This document shows, in pieces, positions 46,249 through 54,122 of a stretch of 64,000 nt of DNA. Both the position numbers and the translations under genes were made by a program. This DNA is from Pseudomonadota bacterium (GTDB taxonomy: Bacteria > Pseudomonadota > Gammaproteobacteria > Burkholderiales > Gallionellaceae): the NCBI GenBank assembly GCA_021821945.1, contig JAJZTF010000004.1:1-64000 (forward strand). The letters run 5' to 3'. Below the pieces are notes generated by a model. The model was given only the letters and a program-made list of their open reading frames with translations, was not told the DNA's origin and searched no databases. Position 1 is the stretch's first letter, and each line of letters begins with the position of its first letter.

Positions 46249-46812
46249 CTCTTCCGACAGTATGATGGCCTCGGCGATCTCGGCGATGCGCTTTCCCCTG
46301 TTCATCGCCATGCTGCGCATCCTCCTGTAGGCTTCCGCCTCGTCAAGCCCCATGCGCTGGATCAGTATCCCCTTGGCCCTGTCCACCAGCTTGCGCTCCT
46401 CAAGCTGATCCTTCACTTCTCTCAGCTCGTCGCGCAATCGCTTGTGCTCGGCAAACCGCGCCGCCGCGACCTGGATGATCCCGCTGAGGTCCTCGCCCTC
46501 CACGTCGTGCGACACATAGGCGCTGACCCCAGCACGCATTGCAGCCTGTATGCTCCGGCTGTCCTTCTGGGCACGCAGCACGACCACCGGCTTTTCCAGT
46601 GTCCTGGACATCAGGCTGATCTGTTCCAGCGTATCGCGCCCGGGCGCGTTCGCATCGACGATGATCACGTCGGCCGCGGCCGCCTGTATCGACCTCTCAT
46701 CGACCTCATCCCAGCTCAGCGCGCCGACCACGACGTATTCCGCAAGTTCGAGGCTCGCCTTGAGCCATAGCGCCCTGTCCCTTGCATCGTCGATGATCAG
46801 TATGCGTTTCAC
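46234..46812 (-). CDS. nasT: NasT nitrate-responsive antiterminator (ANTAR domain)
   Basis: 192 residues: a receiver-like domain (LIIDDARDRALWL, DVIIVDANAPGRD, phosphoacceptor region near Asp52) and a C-terminal ANTAR RNA-binding domain (about 130-190; ERKLVDRAKGILIQRMGLDE, AYRRMRSMAMNRGKRIAEIA). In Azotobacter and Pseudomonas, NasT binds leader RNA with two hexaloop hairpins and prevents termination unless held by NasS. Its likely target is the nirB leader at 51230-51332. Last gene of the narK operon, 34 bases after nasS. Confidence 0.92.
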   Translation of the reverse strand: MKRILIIDDARDRALWLKASLELAEYVVVGALSWDEVDERSIQAAAADVIIVDANAPGRDTLEQISLMSRTLEKPVVVLRAQKDSRSIQAAMRAGVSAYVSHDVEGEDLSGIIQVAAARFAEHKRLRDELREVKDQLEERKLVDRAKGILIQRMGLDEAEAYRRMRSMAMNRGKRIAEIAEAIILSEELTAK

Positions 46813-46846
46813 CGCTGCCTTCCCTTACGCCTCTCGACAAGTTCCT

Positions 46847-48010
46847 TCATGCCTTGATCGCGAAGCCTGAGGCATATCCAGCCGGATCCCGCCCGTCCCA
46901 AACCTTGCCGTCCATCAGCTTCGAGGTGCGCATGGCATCTCCGGGCAGGGGCATTTTCACCTGGTCCGCAGCCTGTCTGTACAGTTCTATCTGGTTGATT
47001 TCCCTGGCGACCGCCAAATAGTCAGGATCATGCTTCAAAAGCCCCCAGCGCCGAAACTGCGTGAGAAACCACATCCCGTCGGAAAGATAGGGGAAGTTGA
47101 CCTCGCCCTGATCGCAGAACTTTATGCAGTCGGGATCCTTCCATTTGCGCCCCAGGCCGTTTTCATAATCGCCCTTCATGCGCGGTTCTATCATGCCGAC
47201 CTGGCAGTCGATGTAGGCCTCTCCCGCGATGATTTCCGACACCTTGTCGCGGTTTTCCATTTCATCGACATATCTGGATGCTTCGAGCACCGCCATGATC
47301 AGGGCACGCGAGCTGTTGGGATATTTCTTCGCGAACTCTGCGGTGCATCCCAGCACCTTTTCAGGATGATCAGGCCAGATTTCCTGGGAGGTCGCGACAG
47401 TGAATCCGGCATGCTCGCGTATCGCAAGGCTGTTCCAGGGCTCTCCTGCAGAGTAGCCGTCCACCTTCGCCATCCTCATGCTCCTGACCATCTGCGGCGG
47501 CGGCAGCGTGACGATACCGGCATCGTTCAGCGGATCGATGCCGTGGCTTGCAAGCCAGTAATAAAGCCACATCGCATGGGTGCCCGTTGGAAACGTCTGC
47601 GCAAGGACGAGATCACGCCTATCCCTATCCATCAGGGACTTCAGGGCCGCACCGCTGGTTGCGCCCCGTTTTCCGAGTTCTCCGGACAGGGTGATACCCT
47701 GGCCATTCCTGTTCAGCGTCATCAGGACGGACATTGCCCTGGGCGCGCCTCCAATGCCCATGTGCACGCCGTAGATCAGGCCGTAAAGCGCATGCGCCGC
47801 ATGCAGCTCGCCGCCGATGAGCCTGTCGCGGACCCCGGCCCAGGAAACCTCCTTAGACAGGACGATCTTGATGCCATGCTTCTCGTCGAATTTCAGCGCG
47901 CTTGCTATGACCAGCGATGCGCAATCGGTCAGCGGCATGAAGCCCACCCTGATTTCCCTGATCTCTGGCGCATCTGAACCAGCAATCCGGTTGGTCAAGA
48001 CGGTGTTCAT
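46847..48010 (-). CDS. nasS: NasS cytosolic nitrate/nitrite sensor (NrtA-like)
   Basis: 387 residues of the NrtA/CmpA nitrate-binding fold: EIREIRVGFMPLTDCASLVI, HMGIGGAPRAMSVLMTLNRN, VDGYSAGEPWNSLAIREHAG, EVNFPYLSDGMWFLTQFRRW. There is no signal peptide or lipobox, unlike the ABC-transporter NrtA, and nasT follows, both marking it as NasS. Known NasS sequesters NasT and releases it on binding nitrate or nitrite. Its start overlaps the PP2C-kinase stop by four bases. Confidence 0.9.
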   Translation of the reverse strand: MNTVLTNRIAGSDAPEIREIRVGFMPLTDCASLVIASALKFDEKHGIKIVLSKEVSWAGVRDRLIGGELHAAHALYGLIYGVHMGIGGAPRAMSVLMTLNRNGQGITLSGELGKRGATSGAALKSLMDRDRRDLVLAQTFPTGTHAMWLYYWLASHGIDPLNDAGIVTLPPPQMVRSMRMAKVDGYSAGEPWNSLAIREHAGFTVATSQEIWPDHPEKVLGCTAEFAKKYPNSSRALIMAVLEASRYVDEMENRDKVSEIIAGEAYIDCQVGMIEPRMKGDYENGLGRKWKDPDCIKFCDQGEVNFPYLSDGMWFLTQFRRWGLLKHDPDYLAVAREINQIELYRQAADQVKMPLPGDAMRTSKLMDGKVWDGRDPAGYASGFAIKA

Positions 48011-49704
48011 TTTTTTGCAAGGTACAGAAGAAGGAGCAGGATATTCGCAAAGATCGAAGCCATCGCGAGCATCTTAAGACCCAGCACAGGATCGCGCCTG
48101 AAAAGCGGGGTGTTGCGCGCAACGAAGAGCGGCCGCTGGGCTCCGCGCTCCAGCGCGAGCAGAAACTCCTCCGCCGTCTCGAAGCGTTCCTGGGGATCGC
48201 GGGCGACAGCCTTGAGCATCACGGACTCGAGCCACTCCGGGATGTCCGGACGGTAGCGCACAGGAGGCACAGGGTCGCCGAAGCGGGGATTCTGGAATGG
48301 CTCTATCTCGCCATATGGATATTTGCGCGTCAGAAGATGATAGACCGTGACGCCTGCCGCATACAGGTCGCTCGACTCGCTCGCAGCGACACCCCTGTAG
48401 AGCTCCGGCGCCATGAAGGAGGGCGTGCCCGGGTTGCCTGTTTCACCCGATATCTCCTGTTCATCGAAGCCGCGCGACGCGGCAACGCCCAGATCGAGCA
48501 GGCGCAGCTGGCCGTCCGCGCCGAGGTGCAGGTTGTCTGGCTTGATGTCGCGATGAACGATGCCCATTCTGTGCAGCACCTTGAGCGCCTTCAGCATGCG
48601 GCCGGCAATGTCTGCCGCCTCGATGGGCGTGAATCTCCTGCCCAGCTCCAGATGGCGGGCGAGCGTAGCGCCTTCATGCCAGCTCATCAGGTAATACAGG
48701 AAAGTGCGCTGCGGCCGGTTCAGCGCCTGCGGAAAATACGCACTGACAACGCGCCTGGCAAGCCATTCCTCGCGCGCGATGGCTGCGATGTCCGAAGCAT
48801 CGGCATGCAGCGTCTTCAGCACGCAGCGCTGATCCGTTGCCGGATCGCGCACCAGATAGAGTATCGCGTTTCGCGAGTCATGGATCACATCCTGGACTTC
48901 CAGGCCGTCCACGCATTGGCCGGGCTTGAGCCTAGGAGGAAGCGGCAGCTCTGAAACGCTTGCCAAATTGTCTCGCAGGCTCTCTGCGGGCAGGCTCAGG
49001 ATGCGCACGATCAGCGCCGTGCAGTTGTCGGTGCTGCCGGCATGGATTGCGGCAAGCGTGATCCGCGAGGCGACGTCTTCAAGGACGTCAGGGCATCCCA
49101 ACAGCCTGATCAGCTCCTTTTCGTCTAGCGCATTCCAGACGCCATCGGTAGCAAGCAGGAAAATATCGCCGGCTTCAAGCTCCCCGTCGATGAAATCGAT
49201 CGAGATATTCGCATCCAGTCCCACCGCCCGCGAAAGCACATTGTCGAATTCCGGATGCGCCCATACATGGTCTTCGGTCAGAAGCGACAGTTCCTTGCCG
49301 CGCAGGCGATATATGCGGGTGTCGCCGACATGCGCGATGGTATAGCGCCTGCCCCTGAATGCCACGGCAGACAGCGTGGTCGCCATGCCCGCGGTTTCAC
49401 GCGCTTTCCTGCTGTGCGCATGGAGCCAGCGGTTAACCGCAACCATGACCTTCTCGAGAGACTGCGCAATGCTCAATGTGTCCGGCGTCGAATAGTAGTC
49501 GGACAAAACGCTGCGCACAGCGTATTCGGCGGCTTCCCGCCCGTGTGCATGCCCGCCCAGACCGTCGGCGATCGCGACCAGCGCACCCTTGTTCCCGAGC
49601 GCCTCCCCGTCCGGTGTGACGCCTGCGCAGTAGTCCTCGTTTGCGGGCCTCAATCCAGCCAGCGAGGCATGGCCGAGACCGATCCGCAGGGCGGCCTTTT
49701 CCAT
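48007..49704 (-). CDS. Fused PP2C phosphatase and Ser/Thr protein kinase, membrane-anchored
   Basis: 565 residues. Residues 1-240 are a PP2C-type phosphatase (VAIADGLGGHAHGREAAEYA, MATTLSAV, IAHVGDTRIYRL, LLATDGVWNA, STDNCTALIV). Residues 265-520 are a Hanks-type kinase: catalytic loop HRDIKPDNLHL, activation-site GTPSFMAPELYRG, but DLG instead of DFG and no clear glycine-rich loop. A C-terminal helix (MLAMASIFANILLLLLYLAK) anchors it. Such fusions sit by narK in several proteobacteria; the target, perhaps the transporter, is unknown. It overlaps narK by one base. Confidence 0.88.
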   Translation of the reverse strand: MEKAALRIGLGHASLAGLRPANEDYCAGVTPDGEALGNKGALVAIADGLGGHAHGREAAEYAVRSVLSDYYSTPDTLSIAQSLEKVMVAVNRWLHAHSRKARETAGMATTLSAVAFRGRRYTIAHVGDTRIYRLRGKELSLLTEDHVWAHPEFDNVLSRAVGLDANISIDFIDGELEAGDIFLLATDGVWNALDEKELIRLLGCPDVLEDVASRITLAAIHAGSTDNCTALIVRILSLPAESLRDNLASVSELPLPPRLKPGQCVDGLEVQDVIHDSRNAILYLVRDPATDQRCVLKTLHADASDIAAIAREEWLARRVVSAYFPQALNRPQRTFLYYLMSWHEGATLARHLELGRRFTPIEAADIAGRMLKALKVLHRMGIVHRDIKPDNLHLGADGQLRLLDLGVAASRGFDEQEISGETGNPGTPSFMAPELYRGVAASESSDLYAAGVTVYHLLTRKYPYGEIEPFQNPRFGDPVPPVRYRPDIPEWLESVMLKAVARDPQERFETAEEFLLALERGAQRPLFVARNTPLFRRDPVLGLKMLAMASIFANILLLLLYLAKK

Positions 49705-50915
49705 CAGATCTTGGCCGCGGTCAGATGCGACGCGCCCCAGGTCGTGCGCCAGCGCGTCTTGACTCCGGTCAGCCCCATCAGGGCGAAGACCGTCAATGCG
49801 GCGAAAATCATGAAGCCTGCCTGATAGCTGCCGGTCATCTGCCTGGAATAGCCGAGGCTGGATGCCAGATAGAATCCACCCATGCCGCCTGCCATGCCGA
49901 CGAGTCCGGTCATCACGCCGATCTCCTTCCTGAAGCGCTGCGGCACGAGCTGAAACACCGCGCCGTTGCCCATCCCCAGGCTCAGCATCGCAACCACGAA
50001 CATCGCGAGCGCCGTCCAGGCGCTGTCTGGCGCGAAGCTCACGCTGGCGAGCGAAATGCCCGCTATGCAATACATCGCCGTGAGCGACTTGACGCCGCCG
50101 ATGCGGTCCGCGATGTTGCCGCCCATGGGGCGCACCATGGATCCGGCGAACACGCAGGCAGCCGTGAAGAAGCCGGCCGTCTTCGCATCCAGCCCGTATT
50201 GCGTGTTGAAATAGATCGTCAGAGAGGACGCGAGTCCCACGAAGCCGCCGAAGGTGACCGAGTAGAAGAACATGAACCACCATGCATCGCGGTCCTTAAG
50301 AACGGCGATGAATTCCCGCAGCGACTTTGGCGGCGGACCGTCAGGCGCATCCTTGGCCATTTTCATGTAGAAGATGAAAACGGCGCTGAGCGGTATCAGT
50401 GCAAGGCCAAAGACGTTTGTCCAGCCGTATGCAATCGCCAGGCTTGGCGCGACCAGCGCGGCCAGGGCAGTCCCGGAATTTCCCGCCCCCGCGATGCCCA
50501 TCGCTGTTCCCTGATGCTCTGCCGGATACCACCTGGATGCGAGCGGAAGGGCGGCCGCAAAGGAAGCGCCGGCAACGCCTAGAAACGCGCCCAGCACCAG
50601 CGCCTGTCCGTAAGTATGTATGCCCGCGCGCCATGCAAGGAAGAGCGCTGCGATGATGATGATCTGTCCGATCGCCCCGGCGCGCTTGGGCCTGATCTGG
50701 TCGACGAGCAGACCCATGACGACGCGCAGCAGGGCGCCGGACAATATCGGTGTGGCGACCATCATGCCTTTCTGTATCGGTGTCAGATGCAGGGTGGCGG
50801 CAATCTGCACGCCGAGCGGCCCCAGCAGCACCCAGACCATGAAGGCGAGGTCGAAATACAGAAAGGCCGCAAGCAATGTGGGCGCATGACCCGCCTTCAA
50901 AAAGTTTTTGTACAT
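49704..50915 (-). CDS. narK: NarK/NasA-type MFS nitrate/nitrite transporter
   Basis: 403 residues with twelve predicted helices and the nitrate signatures of the NNP family: GAGNSGTALAALVAPSLA and GMGNGAVFQLVPQRF, each with the GN-rich loops that face the substrate. FDLAFMVWVLLGPLG with GVQIAATLHLTPIQKG is the usual first helix. ATG 50915 with GGGAGAG upstream is chosen; a longer frame to 51104 crosses the promoter. First gene of the narK-kinase-nasS-nasT operon, transcribed from a sigma-54-like promoter. Confidence 0.92.
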   Translation of the reverse strand: MYKNFLKAGHAPTLLAAFLYFDLAFMVWVLLGPLGVQIAATLHLTPIQKGMMVATPILSGALLRVVMGLLVDQIRPKRAGAIGQIIIIAALFLAWRAGIHTYGQALVLGAFLGVAGASFAAALPLASRWYPAEHQGTAMGIAGAGNSGTALAALVAPSLAIAYGWTNVFGLALIPLSAVFIFYMKMAKDAPDGPPPKSLREFIAVLKDRDAWWFMFFYSVTFGGFVGLASSLTIYFNTQYGLDAKTAGFFTAACVFAGSMVRPMGGNIADRIGGVKSLTAMYCIAGISLASVSFAPDSAWTALAMFVVAMLSLGMGNGAVFQLVPQRFRKEIGVMTGLVGMAGGMGGFYLASSLGYSRQMTGSYQAGFMIFAALTVFALMGLTGVKTRWRTTWGASHLTAAKI

Positions 50916-50950
50916 GTCGTCTCTCCCAGGGGTTTCGGTTTTTGAAGCCA

Positions 50951-50966
50951 AGCAATTCATGTGCCA
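50951..50966 (-). promoter_or_regulatory. Sigma-54 promoter of the narK operon
   Basis: On the minus strand the sequence is TGGCACATGAATTGCT, matching the -24/-12 consensus TGGCAC-N5-TTGC exactly. The expected start point is near 50940, 25 bases ahead of the narK ATG, so there is little room for an attenuator. It would need RpoN and an enhancer-binding activator such as NtrC. Confidence 0.8.
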
Positions 50967-51013
50967 GCGGGCGATTTCTCCGCAGTCTTCTGCAAAATGG
51001 CCGGAAGGAGGCG

Positions 51014-51098
51014 TGCGATTTGGTGCATGAATCGCGCCTGATGCGACAAGATGGTGCGCTTCATCCTGCGTCAGGAGCACCATGCCCGGAATAGGTGC
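51014..51098. promoter_or_regulatory. Cluster of NtrC-like half sites
   Basis: Three copies of the half site GGTGC lie here (51022-51026, 51053-51057, 51094-51098). The second and third are preceded, five bases apart, by imperfect left halves GCGAC and GCCCG of the NtrC consensus GCACC-N5-GGTGC; the first sits in TGCGATTTGGTGCA. An inverted GCACC is at 51077. The block lies between the two sigma-54 promoters, a suitable enhancer position. Weak by sequence alone. Confidence 0.45.
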
Positions 51099-51200
51099 GC
51101 GCATTTGCAGGGTTCAACCGATGATCAACGAATTGATCCACATGCGTTTTCCTTCTCCATCCGGGATGTACGCGGAAATCCCATCAGTTCAAGGACGCAG

Positions 51201-51216
51201 TGGCATGAAGATTGCT
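51201..51216 (+). promoter_or_regulatory. Sigma-54 promoter of nirB-nirD-nasA
   Basis: TGGCATGAAGATTGCT fits the -24/-12 consensus with the invariant GG and GC correctly spaced. Transcription should begin near 51226, just before the first leader hairpin. The pair of divergent sigma-54 promoters fits nitrogen-regulated nitrate assimilation. Confidence 0.78.
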
Positions 51217-51229
51217 GCATGATGAACGT

Positions 51230-51275
51230 GCTCCGGCCAAAGGCGGTCGGGGCGTTAACACCGACAAAGGCGTCG
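51230..51275 (+). promoter_or_regulatory. NasT-type ANTAR leader: two hexaloop hairpins
   Basis: P1: GCTCCGGCC (51230-51238) pairs with GGTCGGGGC (51245-51253), nine pairs including two G-U, around the loop AAAGGC. P2: CGAC (51262-51265) pairs with GTCG (51272-51275) around the same loop AAAGGC (51266-51271). ANTAR proteins recognise two consecutive stem-loops with hexanucleotide loops having A at position 1 and G at 4, which both loops satisfy. P2 uses bases of the terminator's 5' arm, so NasT binding would block termination. nasT is 5 kb away in the divergent operon. Confidence 0.8.
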
Positions 51276-51332
51276 ACCCGATTTCCTGGTGGTACTCAAC
51301 AGTGCCTGCAGAAATCGGGCGGCGCCTTTTTT
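51266..51332 (+). terminator. Leader terminator before nirB (attenuator)
   Basis: The arm AGGCGTCGACCCGATTTC (51268-51285) pairs with GAAATCGGGCGGCGCCT (51311-51327), about 16-17 pairs with one bulge, followed by a run of six Ts (51327-51332). The 25-base top can fold into a small inner hairpin (GGTAC/GTGCC, loop TCAACA). It lies 15 bases ahead of the nirB ATG, so it would end transcription by default. It is mutually exclusive with P2. Confidence 0.82.
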
Positions 51333-51346
51333 ACTGAGAGGATGAG

Positions 51347-53800
51347 ATGATGGATACTAAGCCCAGGCTGGTGGTGATAGGCAACGGCATGGCGGGCATG
51401 CGCACGATAGAGGAACTGCTCAAGATGTCGCCTGACGATTTCGACATCACGGTGTTCGGCAGCGAGCCGCGTCCCAATTACAACCGCATCCTGCTCTCTC
51501 CCGTTCTGTCCGGCGAGATGCGGTTCGAGGAGACGATACTCAACGATCTCAACTGGTACGAGGAAAACCGCATCGCGCTGCACGTGGGCAGGACCGTCTC
51601 CAAGATAGACCGGTTCCGCTGCCATGTGGAGACTGAAGAAGGACTCCGTGCGCCATATGATCGCCTTCTGATCGCAACGGGTTCTAACCCCATCATGCTG
51701 CCCATACCCGGAATGGATCTTCCTGGGGTCGTGGCCTATCGCAGCATGGACGACGTCGAGAAAATGCTCGCTGCGGCTGAAAGCGGCAAACGCGCGGTGG
51801 TGATAGGCGGCGGCCTCTTGGGGCTCGAGGCCGCGAACGGCCTCTCGATGCGGGGCATGAAGGTGTCAGTCGTGCATCTGTGCGACTGGCCGATGGAGCG
51901 CCAGCTGGACAGTGTGGGCGGCGGCCTGCTCAAGGATGCGCTGGAAAGGCGCGGGCTCAGGTTTTATCTGTCGCGCCAGACCGAGGCGATACTGGGCGAA
52001 GAAAGGGTCACGGGCGTGCGCTTCAAGGACGGCGAGGAAATCGAGGCAGACCTTTTGGTCATGGCCGCAGGCATACGCCCCAGCATTGCGCTTGCCAAAT
52101 CGGCCGGCATCCATTGCGAGCGCGGCATCGTGGTCAGCGACACGATGCAGACCTATGACCCCAAGATCTATTCGGTTGGCGAATGCGTGCAGCATCGCGG
52201 CCAGACTTATGGCCTCGTGGCACCCCTGTTCGAACAGGCCAGGGTTGCAGCCAACCACATCGCGCGCTATGGCAGGATGCGCTATGAAGGCTCTGCCGTT
52301 TCCACAAAACTCAAGGTGACCGGCATCGATCTCTTCTCCGCCGGCAATTTCAATGCCGGTGAGGAAGACGAGGAGCTGCTGCTGCAGGATGCCTCGCGCG
52401 GCGTTTACAAGAAACTGGTGCTGCGCGACAACAAATTGCGCGGCGCCGTGATGTATGGCGATACCGTGGACGGCCCCTGGTATTTCCAGCTGATGCGCGA
52501 CGGAACCGACTTGTCCGAGTTGCGCGAGCACCTTCTTTTCGGCCAGGTGCATCTGGGCGATGCGGGGCGCGGCGGCGCATCGAATGTCGCGAACATGGCC
52601 GACTCCGCGGAAATCTGCGGCTGCAACGGCGTGTGCAAGGGGGCCATCGTGGATGCCATCATAGGCAAGAAGCTCTTCACGCTGGAGGAAGTGCGCGCGC
52701 ATACCAAGGCATCCGCCTCGTGCGGTTCCTGCACCGGCCTAGTCGAAGCCTTGCTTGCCAACACGCTGGGCGGGGACTATTCTGCAAGGCCCAGCAAGAA
52801 GCCGATCTGTTCCTGCACGGAACACGCGCACCAGGATGTGCAGCAGGCAATTTCCAGACTGGGGATCAAGAACATGCCGGATCTGATGCGCGCGCTCGAT
52901 TGGAAGACGGCTGACGGCTGCCATGTCTGCCGGCCTGCGCTCAACTATTATCTGATGACCGCATGGCCCGGAATCTATCAGGACGACAGCCGCTCCCGTT
53001 TCATCAACGAGAGGGTGCATGCGAACATCCAGAAGGACGGCACCTATTCCGTGATACCGCGGATCTGGGGCGGCGTGACCTCGCCAAAGGAACTGCGCAC
53101 GATCGCCGAGATCGCGGAAAAATACCGGGTGTCGACGGTTCACATCACCGGGGGTCAGCGCATCGGTCTTTATGGCATCAGCAAGGAGAACCTTCCGGGG
53201 ATGTGGGGCGAGCTTGTGCAAGGCGGCTTCGTCTCGGGTCACGCCTATGGCAAGGCCTTGCGCACCGTGAAGACCTGCGTGGGATCGGAATGGTGCCGTT
53301 TCGGCACCCAGGATTCGACAGGCCTCGGCATCCGGGTGGAGAAGATGACCTGGGGTTCATGGACTCCTCACAAGTTTAAGATCGCGGTCTCGGGCTGTCC
53401 GCGCAACTGCGCCGAGGCGACCATCAAGGATTTCGGCGTGGTGTGCGTGGATTCCGGTTACGAGATCCATGTGGGCGGCAATGGCGGCATCAAGGTGCGC
53501 GTCACGGACTTTCTCTGCAAGGTGGAAAGCGAGGAGGCAGTTCTTGAGCATTGCGGGGCATTCATGCAACTCTACCGCGAGGAGGCGAATTACATGGAGC
53601 GCACCGCGCCCTGGATAGAGCGCGTGGGGCTTGCCTATGTCAGGCAGCATGTCGTGGAAAGCGAAAAGGAGAGGGCAGAACTATATGAACGTTTTCTGGA
53701 ATCGCAGCGCCATTCGCAGGACGATCCCTGGAAGGCTCGTGCGGAAGGGAAGGACGCGCACGAATATGCGGCGCTGGCTACCCTGGGGGAGGTAAAATGA
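51347..53800 (+). CDS. nirB: NAD(P)H-dependent assimilatory nitrite reductase, large subunit
   Basis: 817 residues: FAD site GNGMAG (12-17), NAD(P) site VVIGGGLLGLEAA (about 145-157), two BFD-type [2Fe-2S] segments (ICGCNGVCKGAIVD with CGSC, near 420-465; then CSCTEHAHQD and DGCHVCRPALNY), and the siroheme/[4Fe-4S] domain with ligands Cys644, Cys650, Cys684 and Cys688 (TCVGSEWCRFG, VSGCPRNCAEA). It reduces nitrite to ammonia by six electrons in the cytoplasm. The ribosome site is GAGAGGATGAG. It overlaps nirD by four bases. Confidence 0.96.
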   Translation: MMDTKPRLVVIGNGMAGMRTIEELLKMSPDDFDITVFGSEPRPNYNRILLSPVLSGEMRFEETILNDLNWYEENRIALHVGRTVSKIDRFRCHVETEEGLRAPYDRLLIATGSNPIMLPIPGMDLPGVVAYRSMDDVEKMLAAAESGKRAVVIGGGLLGLEAANGLSMRGMKVSVVHLCDWPMERQLDSVGGGLLKDALERRGLRFYLSRQTEAILGEERVTGVRFKDGEEIEADLLVMAAGIRPSIALAKSAGIHCERGIVVSDTMQTYDPKIYSVGECVQHRGQTYGLVAPLFEQARVAANHIARYGRMRYEGSAVSTKLKVTGIDLFSAGNFNAGEEDEELLLQDASRGVYKKLVLRDNKLRGAVMYGDTVDGPWYFQLMRDGTDLSELREHLLFGQVHLGDAGRGGASNVANMADSAEICGCNGVCKGAIVDAIIGKKLFTLEEVRAHTKASASCGSCTGLVEALLANTLGGDYSARPSKKPICSCTEHAHQDVQQAISRLGIKNMPDLMRALDWKTADGCHVCRPALNYYLMTAWPGIYQDDSRSRFINERVHANIQKDGTYSVIPRIWGGVTSPKELRTIAEIAEKYRVSTVHITGGQRIGLYGISKENLPGMWGELVQGGFVSGHAYGKALRTVKTCVGSEWCRFGTQDSTGLGIRVEKMTWGSWTPHKFKIAVSGCPRNCAEATIKDFGVVCVDSGYEIHVGGNGGIKVRVTDFLCKVESEEAVLEHCGAFMQLYREEANYMERTAPWIERVGLAYVRQHVVESEKERAELYERFLESQRHSQDDPWKARAEGKDAHEYAALATLGEVK

Positions 53801-54120
53801 ACTGGATACAGGTGGGACTTCTTTCAGACATTCCCAGACAGGGCTCAAGGGTGATCAAAACTTCAGGAGGCGAAATCGCGCTCTTTCGCAGCGTGGACGA
53901 CGAAGTATTCGCGCTGGATGACCGCTGCCCGCACAAGGGAGGCCCCCTGTCCCAGGGCATCGTGCACGGCCATCGTGTGACCTGCCCCTTGCACAGCTGG
54001 GTGATTGCGCTGGAAAGCGGTGAAGCGGTGGCGCCCGATGCTGGCTGCGCGCACCGCCATGAAGTGCGCCAGGCGCACGGGTTATTGTTCCTGAATTTTG
54101 ACGGCGAGCTGGAAAACTGA
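53797..54120 (+). CDS. nirD: Nitrite reductase small subunit (Rieske-like)
   Basis: 107 residues, NirD. It keeps a full Rieske set: Cys44, His46 (RCPHKGGPL) and Cys63, His66 (TCPLHSW). Many NirD proteins have lost these ligands, so this one probably holds a [2Fe-2S] cluster. It partners NirB. ATGA overlap with nirB and two bases before nasA. Confidence 0.95.
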   Translation: MNWIQVGLLSDIPRQGSRVIKTSGGEIALFRSVDDEVFALDDRCPHKGGPLSQGIVHGHRVTCPLHSWVIALESGEAVAPDAGCAHRHEVRQAHGLLFLNFDGELEN

Positions 54121-54122
54121 AC

